NCBI GenBank assembly: GCA_040776805.1
Contig: JAXGZS010000003.1
Span: 265,547-329,546 of the forward strand
Direction of reading: 5' to 3'
From: UBA7702 sp040776805
Lineage (GTDB): Bacteria; Bacillota; Dehalobacteriia; UBA7702
Length of the DNA stretch: 64,000 nt
Positions 7,468-15,415 of this stretch are shown here, piece by piece; position 1 is the stretch's first letter, and each line of letters starts with the position of its first letter. The position numbers and the translations under genes were made by a program. The notes beneath the pieces were generated by a model. That model saw only the letters and a list, made by a program, of their open reading frames with translations. It was not told the origin of the DNA and made no database searches.

Positions 7468-9447
7468 ATGAGACAACAAAAAACAATAGCGCTGCTCAGT
7501 GTTATACTGGCCCTCTTTCTGATTCTTTCGGGCTGTGGCCAAGTAAAAACAACCGAAACCTCCGCGGTACAAGAAACACAGATAAGACCGGAAGACGACT
7601 TTTACGAACATATAAACGAAAATTTACTAAAAGAGAAGAAAGCCGATAAAAATTCCGAAGCATGGGATCAATTTGGAGATTTATCCGACACTCTGAGCGA
7701 AAAACTGCAGCATATTGCAACAGAGATTACGGAAAATCGGGAAGAGTACGAAATAGGCAGTGCCGAGAGAACGGTTGCGGATTTATATCAAACAGCTCTT
7801 GATGAAAAAGGCAGAGAACAGACGGGATTAGGCTCTTTAAAGCCTTATGTTGACGCGATAAAGTCAGCCGATTCCATTCCGACGTATTTGGCGGCGGTTG
7901 CTCAAATTCGCAAAGAATTGGGTAAATCAAGCCTGCTTACTTTTGAAGCCTCTCCCGACCCCAAAAACTCTTCAAGCTATGCCCTTTTCCTGGATGAACC
8001 GGCACAGTTAGAAAAAAAGGAGTATATGGAATCGGGAGAAAGTTCAGAAGACATCAAAACCTATATCGCCGCACTGCTAAAAGCCGATGGTATGCAGTCC
8101 GCAGAAGCAGAGAAATGGAGCAAAAAGCTATTAACATTTTATCAGAAAGTATCGGCAGCCGCGCTTTCTCAAAAGGACAAGAATGATGTTGAAAGCATGA
8201 TGAATTACTTTACGGTAGAGCAACTACAGGCAAAGCTGCTGAACATGAATGTGTCGGATTTTCTTAAAAAAAGCGGACAAGAGGGCTATACAACTCAAGT
8301 GGTGGTAAATCCTGCGATGCTTTCTGTCATCAACGGATACTTAACCGAGAAAAACTTAGAGTTGTTAAAGCAATATACCATTGTTTCCCTGCTTAGTGAG
8401 TATGCTCCGTATTTAAACAGTGCGTTTCGTAATGCAGATGCCAAATTCAATCGGCTTGATATGAACGAGAAAGAGCTGGCATGGGATTCTGTTCAAATCT
8501 TAGCCGAAATGGAACTTGGGGAGCTGTATGTAAAAGAGTATTTTTCAAAAGAGAAAAAAGAAGCTGCGCAAAAGCTTGTTGGTGATATTTTAGAGGCCTA
8601 CCGAAAAAACCTGGAGCAGTTAGATTGGCTCAGTGAAAATAGTCGATCAGAGGCGGTTAAAAAAATTGATACAATGCGTGTGAAGGTTGGTTATCCGGAA
8701 GAATATCAAAGCTACCTAAAAGGCATTGTGAAAGCAACAGAGGAAGGCGGCAGCTTCATCGACAATGCGGTGGCGGCCGATCAGCAAAGGGCAATGTACG
8801 AACAAGACAAAGCCATCGCTGCGGTAAACCGTGAAGAATGGACAATCTCCCCCATTACCTTAAACGCCTATTACGATCCATCGCACAATGAGATTGTGTT
8901 TCCGGCGGCTATGTTGCAGGCTCCGTTTTATGATGAAAATGCAAGCTATGCAACAAATTTAGGAGGAATCGGAAGTGTGATTGCCCACGAAATCACCCAT
9001 GCCTTTGACGATATGGGAGCGCTGTATGATGAAAAAGGCAATTACCGCAACTGGTGGACGGACGAAGACCGCCGTGCATTTGAGGAAAAGTCTCAAAAGG
9101 TTGTAGAATATTTCGGTTCTTATGAAGTTTTACCCGGATTAAAAGTCGATGGAACGCTGACATTGGGCGAAAATATCGCAGACTTAGGCGGCATTTCTGT
9201 CATCTCGTCTATACTTGAACATGACACAGAAGCCCTGAAAGAAATGTATCAAAGCTACGCCACCATTTGGGCGACAACAATAAATGAAGAAGAACTGAAA
9301 GACCAGCTGCAAAATGATAATCACGCACCCTCAAAGGCTCGTGTCAACGCCGTTTTAAGCTCCACGGAAGCGTTTTACAAGGCATTTGACATCAAGGACG
9401 GTGACGGTATGTATCTGCCGCCGGAAAAACGAGTGAAACTCTACTGA
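7468..9447 (+). CDS. pepO: M13-family (PepO/neprilysin-like) metallopeptidase lipoprotein
   Basis: The 659-residue protein has a lipoprotein signal with lipobox LSGC near residue 23. The catalytic HEITH (H507, E508, H511) is followed by AFDD, and ENIADLGG supplies the third zinc ligand E568. These are defining features of peptidase family M13, whose members cut oligopeptides. NAYYDPSHNEIVFPA before the zinc site is the usual substrate-binding strand, and the C-terminus ends in PPEKRVKLY, close to the family's ending. Length is normal. A 28-base gap with AAGGAGA separates it from the preceding lipoprotein. Two zincins behind one two-component system is a suggestive arrangement. Confidence 0.92.
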   Translation: MRQQKTIALLSVILALFLILSGCGQVKTTETSAVQETQIRPEDDFYEHINENLLKEKKADKNSEAWDQFGDLSDTLSEKLQHIATEITENREEYEIGSAERTVADLYQTALDEKGREQTGLGSLKPYVDAIKSADSIPTYLAAVAQIRKELGKSSLLTFEASPDPKNSSSYALFLDEPAQLEKKEYMESGESSEDIKTYIAALLKADGMQSAEAEKWSKKLLTFYQKVSAAALSQKDKNDVESMMNYFTVEQLQAKLLNMNVSDFLKKSGQEGYTTQVVVNPAMLSVINGYLTEKNLELLKQYTIVSLLSEYAPYLNSAFRNADAKFNRLDMNEKELAWDSVQILAEMELGELYVKEYFSKEKKEAAQKLVGDILEAYRKNLEQLDWLSENSRSEAVKKIDTMRVKVGYPEEYQSYLKGIVKATEEGGSFIDNAVAADQQRAMYEQDKAIAAVNREEWTISPITLNAYYDPSHNEIVFPAAMLQAPFYDENASYATNLGGIGSVIAHEITHAFDDMGALYDEKGNYRNWWTDEDRRAFEEKSQKVVEYFGSYEVLPGLKVDGTLTLGENIADLGGISVISSILEHDTEALKEMYQSYATIWATTINEEELKDQLQNDNHAPSKARVNAVLSSTEAFYKAFDIKDGDGMYLPPEKRVKLY

Positions 9448-9538
9448 GTATAGCGGCAGTATCAAGAGTTATGCGCAAATTCACCGTGAAATTCAAGTCC
9501 GGCGTAACGGTGGATGTAAATGAATAAGGGAACATAAA

Positions 9539-9586
9539 GCAAGGCACTCTACGTGATTTCAAAGTAGGGCGCCTTGCTATATTTTT
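9539..9586 (+). terminator. Intrinsic terminator after the M13 peptidase
   Basis: Fourteen-base arms at 9539-9552 and 9564-9577 (GCAAGGCACTCTAC against GTAGGGCGCCTTGC) pair with two mismatches or wobbles around an 11-base loop, followed by TATATTTTTG. It ends the response regulator to peptidase operon. A possible 18-codon open frame at 9471-9527 between the peptidase stop and this hairpin is probably chance. Confidence 0.8.
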
Positions 9587-9603
9587 GTATTTGAATCACA
9601 ATA

Positions 9604-10233
9604 TCAGGAACACAATTTAAAAAGTAACGACGCAAAATCAATACAAAACTTCATATCTTTAATGCTCAACTTCGCTTTATAGTATTCCTTGATTTGATTG
9701 ACTTTGGTTACTTTTTCAAGCATCGTCGCCGCATCGGCACAAGCGATAGCTGAAACAGATTTGTAGCCAGCCTCATAAAACGCCTTGGCCGCAACCGGCC
9801 CTATACCGTTGATTCTTACAAGATCGCAAAGACAAAACAATTCATCTGATATAGGCACATTAACATTACTTTCAAAATAGTCTTTTGATGTTTTAATTCC
9901 TGCCTCATTCAGTTCGGAAATCAAAGCAGTGTCGATACCGGGAAAACTTGCAATTGGTACAGGCTTTTGTTCAAGACTTCCAGCTTCTCTTCTTAAAATA
10001 GTCAAGTAATCTTCAGATATACCGCTGTCAATCGAAAAAGACGCTATTTTCTGGGGAGTGGAAAGCCTTTTTCTAAGCTGAGTTACGGTATCAATTTCCT
10101 GATCTTCTAAAAGAGCGAATTTTTTATCAATATCATAAAACAGCATTTTTCGCCCCGGCAGGAGATTTTGTTTTTTCAGCAGTTCCTTATAATCCTGAAT
10201 AGATAAGCTGTCTAAATCCAGATTGTACTTCAT
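9604..10233 (-). CDS. Helix-hairpin-helix protein, DUF4332-like
   Basis: This 209-residue cytoplasmic protein ends in a clear helix-hairpin-helix region: VRINGIGPVAAKAFYEAGYKS at about residues 138-158. A similar but weaker unit, FPGIDTALISELNEAGIKT, precedes it near residue 100. Such paired HhH units occur in DUF4332-type and other nucleic-acid-associated proteins. No catalytic domain is visible, so its role is unknown. The frame extends 11 codons upstream, but AAAGGAG lies nine bases before the ATG at 10233, which is chosen. Confidence 0.6.
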   Translation of the reverse strand: MKYNLDLDSLSIQDYKELLKKQNLLPGRKMLFYDIDKKFALLEDQEIDTVTQLRKRLSTPQKIASFSIDSGISEDYLTILRREAGSLEQKPVPIASFPGIDTALISELNEAGIKTSKDYFESNVNVPISDELFCLCDLVRINGIGPVAAKAFYEAGYKSVSAIACADAATMLEKVTKVNQIKEYYKAKLSIKDMKFCIDFASLLFKLCS

Positions 10234-10357
10234 CTTTTTCTCCTTTAACGCCGGATAAATAATCATCTTAAATTCTGATTTGTCAGCACCAATTGTAACA
10301 TTGTTGTAGCGATTATACTATATAGAAACTGATTATCCCTTCTCATGCCGTCAGCCG

Positions 10358-10966
10358 CTATAAAAGAATTTCAATTTGCTTCTTTGACTTTTTATCTAAT
10401 ACTTCACCTGACAGCGCATTTAAGATAAAGTTTTCTATTTCATCTGTGTTATGCTCTCTCCTGATGATGAGCAGGACATTTAGGATATCAAGCAGTATGG
10501 ATTTTCGCATGCTTTCTTTCACAGTCATAAGTTCAAAGGAAATCAATCCAGAAGCTATTTTATCCTGCAAGCCCGGTTTCGCTGAAGCAATTTTGCCCAA
10601 CGCTTGAGTACATTGGCGTATCGTAATGGGTTTTTCGTCGTTTAGAAGCGTCAGGCATTCGTCAATCGTATCTTCCATCCTGTTTTCCGCATCCCATTTT
10701 ACGTTCTCGGCAATCAGCATGAGCCCAAGGCTTCTCTGATAAGAATTGTCGCTTTTCAGTTTGTTTCTGAGGGTATCCCAATACGGATAGACATCATCAA
10801 ATAATAAAGACCTGTTTTGCAGGAGGAGAAACACTTGATATCGGATACTATCATCTTTTAGACTCAACCATTCGATAAGCTGTGGGATGTCCTCTTTTTC
10901 AAGTGCCTTTGACGATTCCTGTAAATCGCTTTTGGGAATCGACATGATACGATTTAATGTAATCAT
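10358..10966 (-). CDS. HEAT-repeat-like helical protein
   Basis: The 202-residue protein is all helical with repeated pairs such as DIPQLIEWLSLKDDSIRYQVFLLL, SYQRSLGLMLIAENVKW and TIRQCTQALGKIASAKPGL. This resembles HEAT or armadillo repeats used for protein or DNA binding, as in DNA glycosylases of the AlkD type. No AlkD catalytic residues could be assigned. GGAGG is seven bases before the ATG at 10966, although the frame is open upstream. The start lies directly against the stop of the membrane protein gene upstream (10969), so the two are cotranscribed. Confidence 0.55.
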   Translation of the reverse strand: MITLNRIMSIPKSDLQESSKALEKEDIPQLIEWLSLKDDSIRYQVFLLLQNRSLLFDDVYPYWDTLRNKLKSDNSYQRSLGLMLIAENVKWDAENRMEDTIDECLTLLNDEKPITIRQCTQALGKIASAKPGLQDKIASGLISFELMTVKESMRKSILLDILNVLLIIRREHNTDEIENFILNALSGEVLDKKSKKQIEILL

Positions 10967-10968
10967 CT

Positions 10969-11406
10969 TTATCCTCCAATCAAATAAAATGATGCAGCAA
11001 TTATAGAAATTGCGATAGCATAGTAATGATACCACTTTTTATTCATTTTGCGTAGCAGTAAAATAGCCGTACCAACAGCCAGAAGCATTACCAAACCGAT
11101 AATTATCGGAGTTTCATATAATTGAACTCCAATCCCAGACATAAATGTGGTAAGTGATCCAGTCAGAATACCGGCTTTTAGCCAATCTGGAATTCTGGTA
11201 CGATATATTATCAGACAGAGAACAATCCAAATAATCCCGTATCCAACCCTTATCCATGACACAAAGCTATAGGATCCATCCTGATTTGCCATAGTTTCAA
11301 AGAGCGTGAATATCAGAAAATACAACATAAATGCCACTGCCATAGCAATAAAACTTCCTACCGTAACAAGTACTCCATCTTTAATTATTCCGGATTTTTT
11401 ATTCAT
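10969..11406 (-). CDS. Small integral membrane protein
   Basis: The 145-residue product has about five hydrophobic segments (near residues 11-37, 50-68, 76-92, 98-118 and 126-143) with short basic loops such as RKMNKK. No family was recognised. The start is uncertain: the ATG at 11406 begins MNKKSG, which suits a membrane protein, while an ATG at 11436 is also in frame; neither has a strong ribosome binding site. It precedes the HEAT-like gene by only two bases, indicating coupled expression. Confidence 0.6.
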   Translation of the reverse strand: MNKKSGIIKDGVLVTVGSFIAMAVAFMLYFLIFTLFETMANQDGSYSFVSWIRVGYGIIWIVLCLIIYRTRIPDWLKAGILTGSLTTFMSGIGVQLYETPIIIGLVMLLAVGTAILLLRKMNKKWYHYYAIAISIIAASFYLIGG

Positions 11407-11906
11407 GTAGCATCCCACTTCTCTCATCATATCCACTTTTATAAAGATATAAATTTGATTTTTTCCACAGCCAACCTGTTCTCACAATCTCGAATTTTTC
11501 AAAAAGCATATAAGCCGACCTCACGCAAACCGCTGATATCAAAATCACTCTGTCGCGTTCAAAATCATGTCTTTGGACTTGTTTCCACGAAGCAATATTT
11601 TCACGATCCTCGAAAAATCCAGTATTACTGGATTTTCCACACACTCACTCATCCACCCTCGACATCAATACTACCGTCTCAACGTGGAACGATAGCATCA
11701 GATTGATGTCGGGTATGTGTTTTGCTGATTTTCCGTGCGTGGGAATATATCCATGACTGTTTTCATGGGTATATTCCTTGCGTGGAAACAAATCCACAGT
11801 CCCATTATAGTTTTTATCCGTTCTCGGAAACAAGTCAATGTTGCCGAATTATTTTCGTAAAGTAATGTTCTCTGCTGTCAAGTCATACGTTAACCGTTAG
11901 TAATAA
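11407..11906. other. Palindrome-rich non-coding stretch with methyltransferase-tail remnant
   Basis: No intact gene is visible. Nested inverted repeats occupy 11575-11836: a 23-base palindrome at 11614-11636, arms at 11660-11669/11702-11711, 14-base arms at 11742-11755/11764-11777 around an 8-base loop, and outer arms at 11575-11589/11781-11795. On the minus strand at about 11648-11690 the sequence reads HVETVVLMSRV, which resembles the C-terminal catalytic strand of RlmD/TrmA-type RNA uridine methyltransferases; nothing else of that enzyme is present. The stretch may be a relic scrambled by small repeats. Confidence 0.45.
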
Positions 11907-12317
11907 TTAAAAGGTTCCGTTTTTCCTGCCGTAATCATGATAAATATATTTGTGCTCCCACACATCATCACGGTAGGAGCCATATTCGGTTATTTTGCAA
12001 TCATTATACAAATCATCTGCCATCTCAAGAATGGTGTCTTTAAGTTCCAGATGTTTAATATACTTTTCAGGTATACCCTGCAAGCCAAGATAGGCTCCCA
12101 TTATGTTACCAGTAACCGCTCCTGTTGAGTCACTGTCTCCGCCATGATTTACGGCAGCAATGATGGCTTTGTCAAAGCTATTGCTGTATTTCAAAGAACA
12201 ATAAATTGCTATTGCTAATGTTTCTTCTGCCACCCAGCCTTCACCAAGTTCCCGTATTGCATCTATATCATTCATCTCTTTAGATGTTCTAGTCAAGCAA
12301 AATTGTAATACCAATTG

Positions 12318-13121
12318 TTAGTTTGAATGCCTTGCTTCAAACGGTGTTTTACTACCGTTATATGAATGTGGTCTACGATGGTTGTACCAATCAAAAATAT
12401 ATTCATAGATACCTTGGTTCAAGTCCTCATCAGTCTCAAATGTGTATTGGTAAACAAATTCAGTCTTTAACGTATTGTAGAAGCGTTCCATAGGTGCATT
12501 ATCATAGGGATTGCCGGCTCTGCTCATACTTTGAGTAATATCATTATCCGCGCAGAAGGAAATAAATTCTCTGGACGCAAACTGGGAGCCCTGATCACTA
12601 TGAAGTATTAGTTTTTCATTTATGCGATTAGCCTCAAGCGCAATTTTCAGTGTTTCTATTGCGAGGTTTGAATCAATCCATTTACTGTTAAGACTTGCCA
12701 CAATGCTACGATCATATAGATCGATAATACTACAATTATAACGTTTTGCACCGTTTTTCAGGCTTAGATAAGTGAAGTCCGTGCACCAGATCTGGTTGGG
12801 TTTTGCAGCAATAAAATGCTGATCGACAAGGTTATCAAATATATGGTGTTGATATCCTTTTGTATATGGCCGTTTTTTGCGGCGAACAATGGCTTTTATG
12901 CCTAGTTCACGCATGTACGAATAAACGGTTCCATAAGAACAATCAATCCCTTTGCGGTTGAGCAAATCACAGATCATTCGGTAGCCGATGGCACCATTAA
13001 GTTCATGGTATACTTCTTTAATTTGTTGTTTCAGAATTTCTTTTTGCTGACGGTAGGCGGCTTTGTGGTCTTTCAGGTAGTTGTAATAATCATTTGGGTA
13101 CAGGTTAAGCCTGTTTAGCAA
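12318..13121 (-). CDS. IS150-like transposase OrfB (DDE integrase)
   Basis: The 267-residue reading frame from the first ATG contains an HTH_21-like region (YHELNGAIGYRMICDLLNRKG) and the rve integrase core: TDFTYL (first Asp), HSDQGSQF (second Asp) and a Glu in NAPMERFYNTLK. These catalyse strand transfer. The frame stays open upstream to about 13205, where it joins OrfA after the heptamer A AAA AAG (13211 to 13205 on the minus strand), so the natural product is probably an OrfAB fusion made by -1 frameshifting. The copy looks functional. Confidence 0.9.
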   Translation of the reverse strand: MLNRLNLYPNDYYNYLKDHKAAYRQQKEILKQQIKEVYHELNGAIGYRMICDLLNRKGIDCSYGTVYSYMRELGIKAIVRRKKRPYTKGYQHHIFDNLVDQHFIAAKPNQIWCTDFTYLSLKNGAKRYNCSIIDLYDRSIVASLNSKWIDSNLAIETLKIALEANRINEKLILHSDQGSQFASREFISFCADNDITQSMSRAGNPYDNAPMERFYNTLKTEFVYQYTFETDEDLNQGIYEYIFDWYNHRRPHSYNGSKTPFEARHSN

Positions 13122-13171
13122 CCAATTGACACCAAATTCCGGGTGATACTTACAGATAAACTCATACTTTT

Positions 13172-13477
13172 TTATTCGATTTCCTTCGCAAAGAATGCTG
13201 CTGCCTTTTTTAAGAATGCAACCTCTTTTTGAGACTCAGCAAGTTCTTTTTTTAGGTGCTGAATTTCAATCATTTGATCCGTTTCATTTTGTAACTGTGG
13301 ATTATTTTTGCATTCTTTGCGGTGTTTATCAAGCCAGTATCTGAAAGTGCCACTACCTAAACTGTATTCGTCTGTCAGACTTTTGATGGTTCTTCCGTCT
13401 TCTATATGAAGCCGGATAATTTTTTCCCGAAGTACAGGATCGTACTTATTATTTGACATATTTGTAACCCCTTTCAA
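13172..13477 (-). CDS. IS150-like transposase OrfA (HTH)
   Basis: This 101-residue protein has an N-terminal helix-turn-helix (KYDPVLREKIIRLHIEDGRTI, then SLGSGTFRYWLDKH) and a C-terminal leucine-rich coiled coil (LKKELAESQKEVAFLKKA). The HTH binds the element's inverted repeats and the coiled coil mediates multimer formation. Translation probably begins at the ATG of MSNNKYD, eight residues from the frame's first Met, as the ribosome binding site GAAAGGGG is just upstream. The -1 frameshift site near its end produces OrfAB. Confidence 0.85.
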   Translation of the reverse strand: MKGVTNMSNNKYDPVLREKIIRLHIEDGRTIKSLTDEYSLGSGTFRYWLDKHRKECKNNPQLQNETDQMIEIQHLKKELAESQKEVAFLKKAAAFFAKEIE

Positions 13478-13621
13478 GTTTGAATTATATCATCAAACTC
13501 TCTCTTGGTGTTACAATTTTACTATAGCAGAACAAGATGATAGATCAATCGCTTTTTTCATCAAATTCAATTCCAGCCCGTTTTCTTTTGTGTTAGTTAA
13601 CATAGGCTTCCTCCTGCACAT

Positions 13622-14791
13622 TTAGAATGGAAATTCTTCTTCCGGCACATCAACGCGTATACCAGATATTTTCGCTATAAAGTTATTTAGTATTAAAATC
13701 TGAGATTGTTGAGTTGATGCTTTGAACCAATCCAAAAATTCTCTCACAGTATCGCATGGAATATTGACATGACTATTATAGCGATATCCACAATTCACAA
13801 TACTTCCAATTACATCAGTATTTTTCTGTATGACATCTTCAAAAGCATTAGTCATAAGCGCCTTCTCAAGTCTGGTTACAAAATTGGCAGTATCAGTGTT
13901 GAACTTTGCTTCCTCCATGTATGAACTTATCGTTTCATACACCAAACCAGTGAAACTCTGATATGTATCTCTGTCTTCCTTCGATATCTGCATATTTACA
14001 AAGTCATGTTTTCCAATGGCTTCGCGTACCGCTGCAAAGCTCTCATAACGATTTTCCGGTTTTTTCTCTATCATTCTGTTTAAAATATCATTATACGAGA
14101 AGTCTGTTTCATCGCAATCTTTTGCATTGGAAATCAACCTTTTTAGCATTTCAGCAAGATAAAACATATCCGTAAGGCTTGTGTAAATGCCATCATAATA
14201 CTCTTGAGGTAATGTGTCAGAAGCAGCGCGATTTATTTTTGATACCAAGCTATCTGTATTTTTTTCAGCTTTGGTAAATATCTTTCCTATTCCAAAATCA
14301 ATCATCTTTACAGTTCCGGCCTTATCTATGAGAATGTTACCCTCGCGTATATCTCGGTGGATAATTCCATGAGCCTGAATATAGCAAAACGCATCAATTA
14401 ATTGAATAAAAACATCGTCCAATGTTATGGTTTCAATCGGCGCCCAATAATCATCAATAAACTTTCCTATGTTTTGACCATCTATGTACTCCATCAGAAT
14501 ATATCCAGAGAAAATATTCTCATAAGCATAATAATTATAAACCCGCACAATATTCCTGTGGTTTAGTTTGTATAAAATCTTGATTTCATCAAGAAAATTT
14601 TTATAAAACTGTTCTTTAATTTCGTCATATTCAGGTTCATATTTTTTTGCAACAAACAGCTCATCGATAAATGGGTCTTGAAGTAAAACCGTCTTGCCAA
14701 ATGAACCTCCACCAAGGTCGTTATTCACCATTATGTAGTCTTTTTGTTTCAAAAATGGAATGATATCTCCGTTTTGTTTCGCAATAGCCAT
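13622..14791 (-). CDS. Ser/Thr protein kinase with extra C-terminal domain
   Basis: The 389-residue protein has all core kinase motifs: glycine loop LGGGSFGK (26-33), VAKK with the ATP-binding Lys near 49, catalytic HRD at 145-147 followed by N at the metal position, and DFG at 165-167. The kinase fold ends near residue 270 after KPENRY. The remaining 120 residues are helical and unrecognised. No transmembrane segment or PASTA repeat is present, so it is cytoplasmic. GAAGGAG lies upstream of the ATG. The ADP-ribosylglycohydrolase remnant follows 18 bases after its stop. Stand-alone kinases beside ADP-ribose processing enzymes in IS-rich islands suggest a defence or toxin-control role, which is inference. 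Confidence 0.88.
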   Translation of the reverse strand: MAIAKQNGDIIPFLKQKDYIMVNNDLGGGSFGKTVLLQDPFIDELFVAKKYEPEYDEIKEQFYKNFLDEIKILYKLNHRNIVRVYNYYAYENIFSGYILMEYIDGQNIGKFIDDYWAPIETITLDDVFIQLIDAFCYIQAHGIIHRDIREGNILIDKAGTVKMIDFGIGKIFTKAEKNTDSLVSKINRAASDTLPQEYYDGIYTSLTDMFYLAEMLKRLISNAKDCDETDFSYNDILNRMIEKKPENRYESFAAVREAIGKHDFVNMQISKEDRDTYQSFTGLVYETISSYMEEAKFNTDTANFVTRLEKALMTNAFEDVIQKNTDVIGSIVNCGYRYNSHVNIPCDTVREFLDWFKASTQQSQILILNNFIAKISGIRVDVPEEEFPF

Positions 14792-15191
14792 GCTTCCATC
14801 TCCTTCACTATTGTTTTACCGGGCAGAGTCATAATCCCAAAGTTACGCCTCTCGATAGACTCTTGGAGATAATCCTCCAAGGGTCTTTTGTTGCCTTACA
14901 TTTATATAATAATCCATGTATTATTCAACAACTTCTTTTACGTCCTCAAAGCTTCTAGTCCGGTTTCCCATATCATTTCCTTCGTCCATTCACGTCGTGC
15001 TTTCTGATACTCAACTCGAATTGTGTAGCATGATTCTTTTTGTGTGTCAACAGAACCGTCCCCATGTCATGGAACCGTCCCCATGTCATGTGTCAAATAA
15101 GCGCCTTATGTCATACGGTCTTCAAGCCAGAGCATAAAACTTTCCCATGATAATACAACCTGATTTTAAGCAGTATTATCCTGATTCGAGA
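14792..15191. other. Gene-free stretch with a 19-bp perfect tandem duplication
   Basis: No gene is visible in 400 bases between the kinase and the Cys-rich protein. The notable feature is GAACCGTCCCCATGTCATG, present twice without a gap at 15053-15071 and 15072-15090. It is preceded by TGTGTCAACA and followed by TGTCA. Sequences of the type 'gaaccgtccccatgtca' recur in Firmicutes genomes near REP-associated transposase genes; that link is from memory and no such gene is adjacent. Confidence 0.6.
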
Positions 15192-15404
15192 TTACTTTAA
15201 ATGATCCCATTTTCTAAAGTGATTACAGTTTGTAGCCTGATCAGCACGCTTGCTTTTGCCTTTAGTGCTGGCGCTTTTTGCATTTAGACAGACGCCCAAG
15301 TCTCCAAGGCTCTTGACTTCTGCCTTATCCTTAAAAGCACTTACTTTTCTTGGACCATCCCAATACTGACAGTTACAACAATGATTACCGTTTATAATTG
15401 CCAT
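15192..15404 (-). CDS. Small cysteine-rich protein
   Basis: The 70-residue basic protein contains CCNC near residues 9-12, a Cys near residue 39 and a Cys near residue 60 within NCNHFRKW, a spacing that could hold one zinc ion. The motif order NCQYWDGPRK, GVC, C-HFRKW recalls small uncharacterised zinc-binding proteins, but I know no function. AGGAGG sits seven or eight bases before its ATG. It begins 12 bases after the stop of the PD-(D/E)XK nuclease gene and is surely cotranscribed, so it may be a partner or immunity factor of that nuclease. Confidence 0.65.
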   Translation of the reverse strand: MAIINGNHCCNCQYWDGPRKVSAFKDKAEVKSLGDLGVCLNAKSASTKGKSKRADQATNCNHFRKWDHLK

Positions 15405-15415
15405 CTCAACACCTC

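Larger units (their letters stand above)
12285..13534 (-). mobile_element. IS3-family (IS150-like) insertion sequence, copy 1
   Basis: The element is 1250 bp with ends TGTTCTAGTCAAGC and, inverted, TGTTCTGCTATAG; both continue into AAAATTGTAA-ACC. It is flanked by a 3-bp duplication AGA (12282-12284 and 13535-13537), the size made by IS3-family elements. It encodes OrfA and an OrfB frame with the DDE integrase core, both on the minus strand. This copy appears intact. A second, indel-damaged copy lies at 22226-23464 in the opposite orientation. Confidence 0.92.
11907..13603 (-). pseudogene. ADP-ribosylglycohydrolase-family gene interrupted by an IS
   Basis: The 3' piece (11907-12284) encodes GEGWVAEETLAIAIYC and AAVNHGGDSDSTGAVTGNIMGA, the C-terminal metal-binding signature of DraG/ARH-type enzymes that remove ADP-ribose from proteins. 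The 5' piece is 13535-13603, starting at an ATG behind AGGAGG. Deleting the IS (12285-13534) and one copy of its AGA duplication restores one 147-codon frame reading KKAIDLSSKEMND across the join. That is only about half of a typical family member: the N-terminal half with the first acidic metal ligands is absent, so the gene was already short or is a stand-alone C-terminal domain. It starts 18 bases after the kinase gene, implying a kinase plus hydrolase operon. Confidence 0.8.
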
